Shown: positions 35,724 to 46,156 of the stretch, piece after piece
Layout: every line of letters begins with the position of its first letter
Position numbering within the stretch: position 1 is the first letter of the stretch
Source: Fragum whitleyi
Lineage: Eukaryota; Mollusca; Bivalvia; Cardiida; Cardiidae
Length of the DNA: 64,000 nucleotides
Direction: 5' to 3'
NCBI GenBank assembly: GCA_948146395.1
Contig: OX411549.1
Span: 26,786,655 to 26,850,654 of the forward strand
The notes under the pieces: model-generated
Database searches by the model: none
What the model was told of the DNA's origin: nothing
The model's input: the letters and a program-made list of their open reading frames with translations, nothing else
Made by a program: the position numbers and the translations under genes

Positions 35724-36003
35724 GGGTATAAAGGGGGCGGCGAGGGGTAACGTATGATTACAATTAGGATCTAATTTTTTCCACGACTAACTATTCAATC
35801 ATTAAAGTTTGTTTATCTTAATTCAAAATAACAACTAAATGGAATAAATTTGTTATTTAACGATTTTATACTATTTAGTTGTTGATTTAAATTCAAATTA
35901 CAACAAACAAATATTACAACAATCCGATGATAAATTTATTATCACATAGAATTTGAACCTAATCATGATCGCTTTTTACCCCTTGCCGCCCCCTTTATTC
36001 CAC
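35724..36003. mobile_element. Foldback MITE with GGGGGCGGCGAGGGG ends
   Basis: TATAAAGGGGGCGGCGAGGG then GTAACG at the left pairs with TTTTTACCCCTTGCCGCCCC then CTTTATTCCA at the right. A second inner inversion pairs TTAATTCAAAATAACAACTA with TTTAGTTGTTGATTTAAATT. Confidence 0.82.
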
Positions 36004-36004
36004 C

Positions 36005-36878
36005 ATGTGGACAAAAGCCCCATAGACAAAAGCCCCATAGGACAAACCCCCCTCATTATGATAAATATTTTTATTTCCATTTGTTTTTTTTTCTTTTTAC
36101 TTTATCATTTAGATAAAATGCATCCTTTGTTTGTTTGTATGTTTGTTTGCTTGTTTTCTCCCCCATTACAAAAAGATGAATTTTGAAAATACTTAGCAGT
36201 AGACACCACTGTTAAAACCCTCTCTCTGACAACTACAAACCAGATTTGTTTGAGTTTTAATTTATGTATATTTTAAAAGATATTCAAGCATGCAAAGAAA
36301 TGTACATAGTAAATGGAGAACCCTAAATGTATATATCATTCCTTGTTTGATGCATATTTCTTTTATTTAAACATGTTATCTTTTCTTTTTCTTTTATAGA
36401 TCATCAACATATTTTACTGGTAATTTTTCATGTCTTTTGTGGCACAAGTATAATTATAGTTTACCACAAATAAGGCGTTGAGAAAATTAATGATGACAAA
36501 AGTATTTTTATCCGGGTTTGATGAAAATTTTTAAGCATTAGACCTTTTATCATACGTTCATTGCAAGTCAGATATAAATATAATAACAATTTATAGAGAA
36601 TATTTTTAATTTTTTATCTTTTCACAACTACACACAAAAATAAAACCTACCACTCCCTCCCAACGTTCTAAATTATTAAATTTCATTCTATTTCAAATGA
36701 CTAAAATACTAACATCCTTAAAAAGTAACCAAATTAATATTCACACATCATATAAAAATCGGAACGTTTAAAGATCTTTTTTGGAAATTCACTAAACCAT
36801 TTTTTTATACACATGGGGCTTTTGCCCACTTGTCGGTAAAAGGCATCGGCTTTGCCCCAGGGGGCTTTTGTCCCAGGG
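36005..36878. mobile_element. Inverted-repeat element with GGACAAAAGCCCC motifs
   Basis: The left end has three staggered copies of (G)GACAAA(AGC)CCCC near 36008-36052. The right end (36811-36878) has inverted copies, GGGGCTTTTG, GGCTTTGCCCCAGG and GGGGCTTTTGTCCCAGGG. The interior, about 750 bp, is AT-rich and non-coding. It abuts the preceding foldback directly. Confidence 0.7.
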
Positions 36879-37312
36879 AGGCGCCGTTCTCAAACACATC
36901 TCCACCAATCGGAGATCTTGTTATGAAACACGTCTTCACCAATCAATGTAATCTCTCGACCAATTGGAAATCTTGTAATGTAAATCTATTGAGCTATCAA
37001 AAATCGTTGGTCGAATTCATAATCAAAACTAGTTTGATATGTCAACGAATTCCGACTCAAGGGTTTATGATTGCAATAACGAGAGAAATAGTGTCATAAA
37101 AATTATTAAAAGATTTAAAAAAAATCAGAAAAGCATATTCCAATCGAAAAGTTCCTTGAAGTAGATAATATACGGTCAGATTACGCTTTATTATGCAAAA
37201 CAAATCTCATTTTCAGAGCTACAGAAAGAGGGAGTATCTTAGATTTCAAATTTAAATATTTCACTAGCTCTTGCTTGAAGCCTATGTTGTGGTTACTCAT
37301 TGGGATTGTCTC

Positions 37313-37638
37313 GACGAGACAATTCAAATGAGTACCCACATCATTGGATTTTATTGAGAAATAAAGATTTTAGACTTGTTTCACCCCCTTTTATGTGGAC
37401 CCCTACATTATTATTGATAAGACGAGACAATTCAAATGAGTTCCCACATGATTTGGTTTCATTGAGAAATAAAGATTTTAGACTTGTTTTACCCCCTCTT
37501 ATCTGGACCCCTGCATTATTATTGATAAGACGAGACAATCCATATGAGTTCCGACATGATTGAGTTTCATTGAGAAATAAAGATTTTAGACTTGTTTCAC
37601 CCCCCTCTTATTTGAGCCCCTGCATTATAATTGATAAG
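37313..37638. repeat. Tandem array, 3 x 108 bp
   Basis: Units start at 37313, 37421 and 37529 with GACGAGACAATTCAAATGAG (the third has CCATATGAG) and share AATAAAGATTTTAGACTTGT. The period of 108 bp equals 36 codons, so frames stay open on both strands (87 codons +, 65 codons -). The encoded 36-residue repeat has no known domain, and I do not call it a gene. Confidence 0.9.
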
Positions 37639-37893
37639 CCTTTGTGAAATATCACAGTCTGTTCAATTTTATTGAGTAAATCATGGCTTATCTCTTTTCT
37701 CTGGTAAAACAGCTAGTCACAAGAGACAATTTAGGAGACACGACAATGCGAGTGTCATGACTTAATTTAGTTTCGTGAGATGAATAAATATCTCTTCTAC
37801 ATATTGACATTTACCTATGAATATTCTACGCCGTTCCACGAATCGTCTTAGAAAAAAATAGCATGGCTTATACTTTTTATAATTTCCTTCTGG

Positions 37894-38180
37894 GTCGCCG
37901 TCATAGCGCAGTTGGTAGCGAGTCGGACTGTCAAACTAGTCAATCTAGAGGTCCCGGGTTCGATCCCCAACGGCGGCACTCATTCTTTTTAACTATTTGT
38001 CTCTCACTAATGGGTTAATAATCGTAGACCTATATAAGATAGCAGCTGGAGGCTAGGAAAGAATGTGGTGATTGTACTGGTGAGAGAAATACCAGGGAGT
38101 CATTGTTAGGTGCTCCAGCCGCCGCGATATAACCGAAAAAAATGTTGAAGCGGCGTTTAGCTCTAATCAAACAATCAATA
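37894..38180 (+). mobile_element. SINE-1 copy, full length
   Basis: The tRNA-like head has GTCGCCGTCATAGCGCAGTT, a duplicated GTCAA(A)CTA segment in the anticodon region and a B box GGTTCGATCCC, closing CGGCGGCAC. The body has ATTTGTCTCTCACTAATGGG, GAGAGAAATACCAGGGAGTC, AGGTGCTCCAGCCGCCGCGA and GTTGAAGCGGCGTTTAGC. The 3' tail is AATC-rich. It is the best reference copy in the window. Confidence 0.88.
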
Positions 38181-38207
38181 AATTGATTTCCTTTTAGCTG
38201 GGTTGTA

Positions 38208-38504
38208 TATGTGTATGTCCGTTGAATTATCGTCGCCACTGTATCATAAGCTGATTTTAGCGAGGCCCCCAAAAAGACGGTTAGATGTTATAGGGGATAG
38301 TGCAAGTATACATGACGAAACTACTGCTGATATCCGTCATAGTTCTTTAACGTGCTCCGCGAGGTATAACACCGTCACATCGTTCGTTTCAACGTCTCTT
38401 CCTGCAGACAATAAGTTTGCGTGCTAGCCCGGGAATCAAACGTACGATATCGAATTTAACTAGTTTTGGAGTTAGGTGTTCTACCGACTGAGTTTATTGG
38501 ACTG
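38208..38504 (-). mobile_element. SINE-2 copy, minus strand (tandem with the next)
   Basis: Head on the right (ACCGACTGAGTTTATTGGAC, complement), body on the left with GCCCCCAAAAAGACGGTTAG and CATGACGAAACTACTGCTGA. It is diverged in the head. Confidence 0.78.
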
Positions 38505-38507
38505 ATG

Positions 38508-38807
38508 GTGTGTATTTCCGTTTATTTTTCGTCGCTACCGTAACACATGCCCATATGAGGGACGCCCCCAGAAGACGGTTAGTTGTTACGAGAGATAGTG
38601 CGAGGATAAATGACGAAACTACTACTGAGATCCGCCATGGTTCTTTAACGTACTCGGTGTAAAGCACCGTCTCACGAGGCCTCGATTTAACGTCTCATCC
38701 GAAAGACAATTAGTTTATTAGTGTACCAGCCCGGGAATCGAACCTACGTGGACGAAGTTCAATGGTTTTGAAGTCCGGTGCTCTACCAACTGAGCTAATC
38801 GGGCTGG
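38508..38807 (-). mobile_element. SINE-2 copy, minus strand, well preserved
   Basis: On the minus strand the head reads CCAGCCCGATTAGCTCAGTT / GGTAGAGCACCGGACTTC, with B box GGTTCGATTCC and matching CGGGCTGG. The anticodon region is stretched by about 15 bases, so it is not a functional tRNA. The body has TGAGACGTTAAATCGAGGCC, GTGAGACGGTGC and GGCGGATCTCAGTAGTAG. It lies head-to-tail with the preceding copy, 3 bases apart. Confidence 0.85.
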
Positions 38808-38900
38808 TCAAATGGACTTGGCTGAAATGAAAGGTAGCTTTTATATGTTGATCATTTACACGTCCAAAAAGCTTTTCCAGCGAGTGTGATATTTTACTAA

Positions 38901-39297
38901 TACAGTTAACGGCACCGTGAAATTGACATTCAATCGATCAAAACCATTCTAAATCACTCGCTCAGCACTCCATTCATTCATCGAAAAAGATAGAATCAAC
39001 AACTCAATTCAAAATAAATAAAGCTAGAAAAAAATCGCGCTTTCTTTGACACAATTCAAATTGTAAATGTCTGAAAGGTTCTTGAAGAAATAGAAAGCTA
39101 TTTTTATATCTTTACATATACACATTTTTAAGTGAGCTAATAAATATCGCTATTTTTGTTCATCCTGAACAAAATTATCGATATTTGATTACCTCCCTTT
39201 AAATTCACTCAAAACTCGCTCCACACACTCATTCTATTTCATTCCAAAATCATTTAAAATTCTTCACCTTGTCAATTTCACGACGTTCTTAACTGTA
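38901..39297 (+). mobile_element. P1 palindromic MITE, full copy
   Basis: The left end is TACAGTTAACGGCACCGTG and the right end is CACGACGTTCTTAACTGTA. CATTCTAAATCACTCGCTCA / GCACTCCATTCATTCAT leads to a centre of AATATCGCTATTTTTGTTCA then CCTGAACAAAA and GATTACCTCCC. Confidence 0.85.
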
Positions 39298-39609
39298 ATC
39301 ACAGTTGTTTAATTTTGCGTAATCAGTAGAGTTATATTGCAAAATTCTCAACTTAATGAAATGACAACAGTGCAATGAAATCTGGAATTGCAATTAGTTG
39401 TTTAATCTGATAATAAACTCTGTTAAAACTGTCATTACCAATTACTTGATTAATCCATGTCCCATTTGACTGTAAGTTCTCTGAATCCATTCAGAAAAAG
39501 AGGCCGCAAACTCTGGCTTAACATCGCTTTCAGAAAATTACATATAATATTGTGAGCGGGACCATTGGTAAGACACAGTCCTGCGATCAGGTTAATAAGC
39601 TTTCCCTTC

Positions 39610-39725
39610 AGCGTTTTAGAAATGATACCCCGATTTGCGAATATAAGAGGATTGATCCAAAAATTCGTTAAACGGGGGTTATGAAAATTGAGAAAATCTA
39701 AATTAAATGGAAAATTATACATTCA
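39610..39725. repeat. Short dispersed repeat shared with 24190-24300
   Basis: GGATTGATCCAAAAATTCGT, AAACGGGGGTTATGAAAATT and TTATACATTCATTAG follow the order found at 24.2 kb. The 90-codon minus-strand frame over it has no domain. Confidence 0.5.
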
Positions 39726-39729
39726 TTAG

Positions 39730-40832
39730 TGCATCATAAGACTTCCATTACATCGTCTATTCTATTTTGGTGGACTACTATGCTTGGTGCCTATCACCTT
39801 TAGATCCATTCCAGTAAAATCTATTCAGCATTCAGTTTATTTGATTTCTTTGTATCTTGAATAACAAGTCGGCTCATGACATCCCCATAATAATTATCAA
39901 ATAAAACTATTATGCTTTTACTCTCCAAAAGTAATTTGAAAATTAGGTAGCAATAGACATCGCCCACCGGACTCTATCAATCGGAATCAGACATTTCATT
40001 ACTTTATGGTTTTTTGCACATTGTTTAGATAGATCGTATTTCATAAGATTATGATTGGAGAAAAACGTGTTAAATTGGTAGTTGAATTTCAAAAATAACT
40101 ACTTTTCAACATTACATATCAAATAAAGCACATGGTAAGTTTTATTTACAGTGCTAACATTATATTTTATTTTAATTCGGGTAACTTAGTATTTCTTTAA
40201 ACAGGTTCCAACAGTCTGCCCGATTTGAAATGATGTTCTCTCTTTCCGTTTCGTAATAATTCCTACAAAACGGGCAATTGTTATAAAAATGGTTGTAACT
40301 AGGTGAAATTCAGCAGTACCATAGTTTTGCAAAACTGGAAATTTGGGACCATATGATTCAAAGTACTTTGACGCCGAAATGCTCTCTTCAATTGTATTTT
40401 GCGTTTATACATAACGTTGAAGAAGTCAAAAACGGATTTTAATTCCCGTATGAAAGACTCCTCGAACGTGTTCTCTCGAGATTTCAGTTGCGTGAATTGC
40501 GGCTTGAGATCTTTTTTATGAAACTTGATATTTCGAAGAAGGAAATGAAACCCTTTGATTCGCGTATAAAAAAAACACGTTTCATTTGTACAAGTAATTG
40601 TTGCCGAGCCCGGATACATGTGGCTCGATCGGTCATGCGTTAGGTTGTTGTCATTCCTGAGACCGTGAATCTTAATCCCTGCTAGGTAAAGTTGGGTTTG
40701 ACACTAACTACTTTTTGCTATCGGCCTGAAGGACCTATTAATCAAAAATATTACAGGTCCACCCTGATAAAAACAGGTCCTGTATGATGAAAATCATGTT
40801 TGAACACTAGCAGTCCAAGGGATAAATTGCAA
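39730..40832. other. No confident feature; one 106-codon minus frame
   Basis: The minus-strand frame at 40299-40619 (106 codons) is rich in F, K, N and R, lacks a recognisable domain or signal peptide and has no homologous neighbour. It could be part of a decayed gene or chance. Nothing else was recognised. Confidence 0.3.
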
Positions 40833-40900
40833 GGAAAACATTGTTGGAAAAGAAGAAATTGCTTTTGATAAGCAATTTCTTCTTCTCTACAACATTTTCC
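40833..40900. repeat. Hairpin AGAAATTGCTT/AAGCAATTTCT, copy 2
   Basis: AAACATTGTTGGAAAAGAAG and AAATTGCTT at the left pair with AAGCAATTTCTTCTTCTC and ACAACATTTTCC at the right, loop TTGAT. The stem is longer than in the copy at 34371-34420. Confidence 0.85.
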
Positions 40901-40972
40901 ATATGGTAATTATACATATTCTAGTATTGAAAAGGCGTGGTAACACTCAGTCCTCCTTAGAATCCACATGTC

Positions 40973-41222
40973 TCGGGCCTGAGGACTGGTGTTAGAGTCG
41001 ATCCCTGGGGCAGCTTGCTTCCTACTTTGACAAAAACCAATGTGTTCCACCAATGGGCGATTGACAAGTAGAACGCTTAAGTGGGATCGGCAACTGATGG
41101 ATCTGATGAAATGATGTGGTTGTAGGCTTAAGGTGCAAGAAACAACTGGAAGACATGTTAAGGTACGCCATCCGCCCCAGTATAATCGAAATAATGTCGA
41201 AAGCGGCGTTAAACCCCAATCA
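40973..41222 (+). mobile_element. SINE-1-related copy with a different head
   Basis: The head is decayed (GGGCCTGAGGACTGGTGTTA, GAGTCGATCCCTGGGGCAG). The body has CCACCAATGGGCGATTG, GTGGTTGTAGGC and the conserved 3' end AATGTCGAAAGCGGCGTTAA followed by ATC-rich sequence. Confidence 0.72.
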
Positions 41223-41310
41223 CCTTATTGCTAAATATGAGATTTATTGTTTATAATAGTTATCAATTTGGACGTTGTTTAGGAAACTTTTGTTTTTAGG
41301 TTAAACGTAT

Positions 41311-41368
41311 TTGCAAATGAAGAATTTTTACGTTATTTTTGCAAATGAAGAATTTTTACGTTATTTTC
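41311..41368. repeat. Tandem duplication, 2 x 29 bp
   Basis: TTGCAAATGAAGAATTTTTA / CGTTATTTT is repeated exactly, so it is recent. Confidence 0.92.
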
Positions 41369-41494
41369 ACTGGATTTCTAGGATGACGTCATAACTTTTT
41401 AATTCAGTGCAAGCGGAGCGTAAATGACCTACCATATTTCGTCACCATAACGACATCGGTCAGCTTAAATATTCGGACTTTATTTGTCCATCCG

Positions 41495-41795
41495 AGCGCA
41501 CTTTCCTCGATTGGTAACGCATTGAGTACTCAATCCTTGGATCACGAGTTTGATCACCGAATCACCATCTTAATCCGACGGCATGTGACAAAGGGAAATT
41601 ATGTTACGGGCGTCATTTATCTCCTCAGTAACAAGGACGAGCGGTAAATAGATCCCTAAGTTTATTTGGACAGCTGGTGATCAGATGTTGTTATACTGTT
41701 GTGAGAAATAACAGGGAGTCTTGGGTACCAAAACCAGTCGCCACAATTTAACTGAAATGCTGTTCAAGGGGCCGTAATATCCAACACTCACAAAA
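41495..41795 (+). mobile_element. SINE-1-related copy, diverged
   Basis: The head is of the GAGCGCACTTTCCTCGATTG / GTAACGCATTGAGT type, with ACGAGTTTGATCACCGAATC. The body holds GTGAGAAATAACAGGGAGTC, CCAGTCGCCACAATTTAACT and GTTCAAGGGGCCGTAATATC. No long tail. Confidence 0.65.
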
Positions 41796-41837
41796 AACGA
41801 GATTGCATGGCTGTTGCGACAACGAAGAAAACATAGA

Positions 41838-41998
41838 AATAGAGAATAAGATGTTAGTGTCTAAAAATAACAATGTTATCTGGTCTAGGTTGGGAGTATT
41901 TATCATGACGAGGCTTTGCCGAGTCATTATAAATTCTCACAGCCGAGACCTGATAACATGACACTTATGACACTTACATGATTTTCTATTTATCATGC
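41838..41998. repeat. Foldback centred on GAGGCTTTGCCGAGTC
   Basis: AATGTTATCTGGTCTAGGTT / GGGAGTATTTATCATGACG pairs with CGAGTCATTATAAATTCTCA / CAGCCGAGACCTGATAACAT. Pairing continues more weakly outward (AAATAGAG / TTCTATTTATC). Confidence 0.8.
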
Positions 41999-41999
41999 A

Positions 42000-43685
42000 A
42001 TCATTTTCCAGCGCTTAGGTTTTATATACCCTCTAAAATCAAGGAAATTTAGGTGAGTGTGTATGCAAGTTGTTTCAAAAATAGACTGCCTGATGTCATG
42101 TTATGTTATCAGACAGGTAATATCAGGTCAATACAGACTTCATTGCATGATAAAAATTAAAAAAAAATAAGGATGCCATCCGCAGAAACTCGAGATGTTT
42201 CCTGTGTTAACCATCTGTCGAAAAGACAGTCACAGTTAAATGAAAATGAACGCGAAAAAACTTTCAAGGGCGGTCAAACGCCATCTTCAATTCGCAATAT
42301 AATCAACACTCCTTCCGAGAAAATCCAATAAAACCTCTCAAAGAGGAATGGATCGTAAAAACTAGATTTCTCAAATGGCAGATAACGATGAAATAAAATT
42401 TCTGTAATAATGCCAGATTATGATTTTATTATTACGGAAACTTGTTATTACGTTTTCATTATTGCCGAAGGAATTCTGTTTTTTACCATTTGATTATGTC
42501 CAGCTTACACTTACCTCAATATCTGAATTCCCATTAGTATAAAAATGACTTGAGGAAGGACTGAAACAGAATATTACCGGGTACGCAAATGTTGTACGTG
42601 ACTATAGAGTTTTTAAAAGGCACATATTGTACCGATTTTGGTTATCAAATGAAATGCTTTTTCATTTTTGTCCGTATATATTAAAAAAAGCTGTGCAAGT
42701 GTTACATTTTCAAACAAATAACAGATAGCAGAATTCCATTACTGTTTTTTTCTATTTGTTTGTTTTGTTTGTTTACATGGGATTTAATTTATGCTACACT
42801 CAGTCGAGTTTTTTTCAGTTAAATCTTGACGGCTGGTGCACCTTACCATTAGGGTAGAATACCCGTAATAGGTTCTAAACGTTTCGGAAGTAATGAACTT
42901 TAACAATTGTTACCCGAAGTTTCCTAATGATTTTCACGAGGAAACCCCGGTCAACATTGTGAGAGATCGTGAGTTCCGAAATGTTACGGAAATGTTACGG
43001 ATCCGAAACCATAATTGTGGCCATTCAGCCTTCTCATGCCAGGTCAACCACAAAATCCACTGGCTGCTCATTCCAAAAGCACCGTCAAACTCACCATTCA
43101 CCGATCGGCGAGGGACAAACGATAAGAGCTAAAATGGTGAGTACAGCGGCGGATCCAGGATTTATGTAACATGCGAAGAATATTGCTCCCTTTTAAGAAA
43201 TGCACCGGAGACCGTAGATAGGTGAAATGAGCACTGGGACTAAAGCCATAAATCTGACTTGTTATCCGTTAATAGCCATTACTCCCGGGGTTTGTTTTCT
43301 TTAGTCAGCTATGGGGCGGGGCTGATTCTTAATGTTCTGTTATATCCACTGCACATCAATATCCAGGAATAACTGGTGTTAGTGTCTAGTTTGTCTCAAG
43401 ATCTTATTTTGGAATTTTAATATGTTTTGTTCCTTTAAGAAACTCTGTTAAACATGAACTTACAACACATCCAGACCGCTTTTGAAGAAGACTCGAATGA
43501 TTTATTTAATTGATAATATGCAATTGGCAACGTTGTATAGTAAAACCAAAACTTAAATTTTGAAGTTAATTACGTATTTTTTTTCTTAACAAAATCCTTT
43601 TATAAATTTCGTCTGCCTTGTAACTAAAGTTTGTACTGTAGTTATGATGTTATGATTGCTTTTGTTTTAACTATATATGGTAGTT
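42000..43685. other. No confident feature
   Basis: Mostly AT-rich. CACTGGCTGCTCATTCCAAA and GGCGGATCCAGGATTTATG lie near 43055 and 43148; the latter word is common in molluscan repeats. Overlapping frames at 42893-43169 (79 and 66 codons) have no domain. Confidence 0.3.
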
Positions 43686-43699
43686 CTGCCTTGTCGTAC

Positions 43700-43785
43700 A
43701 AGCTAGCTTTTTATAGCAAAGCGGTATAGCTCTCGCTTTTGGACAAAGAGGTCCCTGGTTCGAATCCTAACGAAATTGCATATTT
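43700..43785 (+). mobile_element. tRNA-like sequence, probably a SINE head
   Basis: TTATAGCAAAGCGGTATAGC (A-box-like) and GGTCCCTGGTTCGAATCC (good B box) are spaced as in a tRNA. The flanking acceptor arms do not pair convincingly, so I read it as tRNA-derived rather than a functional tRNA. Confidence 0.45.
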
Positions 43786-44664
43786 ATTTACCGGGGACAT
43801 TACCTGTAAAAGTATTGACAGGGTATTGTTTTCTAGAACTCTGTGACAACTAAAGAGCTGTTTAGGGTTACAATTACAGCCTGTGATTTCTTTTATTTGA
43901 AAATAATCCATGTATGTCTTTAGGTCGAAAATTTATTTATTTTTTAAAGAGAAATAGTATTCAACAAATTATATTATCAACTTTCATAGTTTGAAAAAAA
44001 AACAAAAAAAAACAAAAAAACTTAAGGTAGAGTGCTTCCATTCTATATGTACCGGCAAGTTTTCTACCATACATGCATAGACAAGAAACAGGTGATTATT
44101 TTACTGACACCTAAAGCAATTATTTATGTTTAAATTTTACGAAACTGGCATTCTTGGGTTAGTTGCCATGGTGATCACCATCAAGCATAGGAGGTTGTAA
44201 TGAGCACACAGATTTCAAAGACATAGACACATTACACGAACACTTTAGTTACGAAATTTCTCATTTTAAAAAAAAATATTTCTTGACAACAAAAGCATTA
44301 ACTTCACATCTATTTCAAACAACAACATTTGAATTGAAATTTGAAATCCGTGTTTTGACTGAAAGAAACCTCTATAATCATACTAGTGACAAAACTGAAT
44401 TTTGATATTTAAAGGATAGCAAATTTTCGTGTAATGTGATTGGCTTTCTCTATATGTATCAAGTACAAAGGATATCACTTTTTAAAGCACTAGCATTGAA
44501 CAACATTGAGCTAGTGAATACAAAGTACAAGTTTATTGTAAAACGAAACTTAGTCATACACTAAGGAAAACTGACAAATCGAGATTTCCCAAAAATATCA
44601 AAGTTTAGGTTTTTGTCGTTAAATAAACCGACGTGATAATGAAGGACATGTAATAAAGTGTCGC

Positions 44665-44955
44665 TTACTTAAGAAGAGCCACCGTCGGAGCGCATCAGGC
44701 TCGAAATCATGGTGGGGGTGGGTGGGGTGGGGTGAGGATCATATTTCTTATATCCCATAGCTTCCGATATATGTATTACATCAGCGGGTTTAAAATCGTA
44801 AATCTATGTGAAATGAGTGGCTGGAGATTCGGAAAGCATATACATGTATCGGTAATTTGGTAGGAGGAATACAAGGAACTCATGGTCAGTAGCCCCAGCT
44901 TCCGAGATATGACTGGAAAACTGTTACAAAGCGATGTAAAGCCTAATTTCAATAA
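44665..44955 (+). mobile_element. SINE-1-related copy, diverged
   Basis: A decayed head (GAGCCACCGTCGGAGCGCAT) with a GGGTGGGTGGGG run leads to AGCGGGTTTAAAATCGTAAA / TCTATGTGAAATGAG, TGGCTGGAGATTCGGAAAG, AGGAATACAAGGAACTCATG, CAGCTTCCGAGATATGACTG and TTACAAAGCGATGTAAAGCC. This is the order of the SINE-1 body, with a poly-A-rich end. Confidence 0.65.
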
Positions 44956-45424
44956 AAAAAATCAAATGTAAGTTAAGTTATAATTGCACACCCTGTTGAA
45001 GCATCATGAAACCATCGAAGGAAGTTCCATTCGGTCTGAGTTAATATAGTTAGTCCGCACAGCTGGTAAAGCCTGACTTAGATCGTTACTTTTGGCACTT
45101 CCAAGATAACCCCTTATTGCCAGACAGGTCACAATTCATGTAAAAAATCAGCTTCATGTACAGGATGTTAAATGCACTCACCGCGAGCAGAATCCAGGCT
45201 AGTGATCGTTCAATTTCGGACATACTGAGTTCGCTTTCAAAAATGACAGGCTGGTGGGTAACCCATAATTTGAATACAAAAAAGGTTTAACGTTATAAAG
45301 TTGTAGGTTAAAAATCGTTGAGAGTTAAAGAATCCATCGTCGATATTGTTATGCTAGTAAGGAAGCCCGCCGATCATCGTGAGGACCCCAAGTAGGCAAT
45401 GTCTTCAATTTTGGAAAACATACA

Positions 45425-45581
45425 TCAACATCGCTAATTGTGTTCATCCTGAACAAAAATGCGATATAGGAATACCTCCCATTAAATTCACTCAAAACTC
45501 GATCCACACACTCATTCAATTCCATTCCTAAATCATTCGAAAAATTTTCACCTTGTCAATTTCACAATGTTGTTAACTGTA
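45425..45581 (+). mobile_element. P1 right-half copy
   Basis: ACATCGCTAATTGTGTTCAT then CCTGAACAAAA, GCGATATAGGAATACCTCCC, ATTCACTCAAAACTCGATCC and the end CAATTTCACAATGTTGTTAA then CTGTA. The left half is absent. It is the right-most member of the cluster. Confidence 0.78.
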
Positions 45582-46156
45582 GAAGCAGATAACCATGGGT
45601 ATTCTCGTAGCAAGATAGGAGTCCTCGCTAGCGCTCTTAATTTGGATTGCAGAAAAAAGGGGAAAAATAACATCAGAACCAAGCCTCCATATATTAATTA
45701 TATACGGGGTTAAAAGGTTCATTTATTTTTTTTCTTTCCCGATAACATAAGGACATATTTTCATTCGCTTTCTTTCCAAGACAAACGAGTAAATATTCAC
45801 TGCTCCATCTAACGCCACGAGACTGTAACATTTTGGACCACTGCTCTATTGACCATTATCTTGATTTACCAGAAAATCATAGGTGATTAACTCCAGGCAG
45901 TCCGTTACCCAAGCAGTTTTGACCATGGTATTTTGTTTACTCTACTGGAACGAGGAGAAATCATTGGCCAGCTCTCAGAATTACTCAACTGTAACAGGCT
46001 GCATGATGCATTTGATAGTCCCATGGAAGCAATTATCAGATAATCATGGAACCATAAAACTGTCCAGCGAATTTAGGGAAATTTTGGCCAAACTGGCGTC
46101 AGATTGTGGACTGTATTGATAGAGATTGTATATTGACTTTCGACACAATAAAGCTT

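Noticed and set aside
38727..38807. tRNA gene (minus strand) with TCA-like anticodon, reminiscent of selenocysteine or type II tRNA
   Set aside because: The anticodon stem does not close, the extra arm is unpaired, and the same head occurs in other SINE-2 copies.
40299..40619. 106-codon minus frame as a possible gene
   Set aside because: No domain, signal or splice support, and composition like the AT-rich background; kept only as a note in the region entry.
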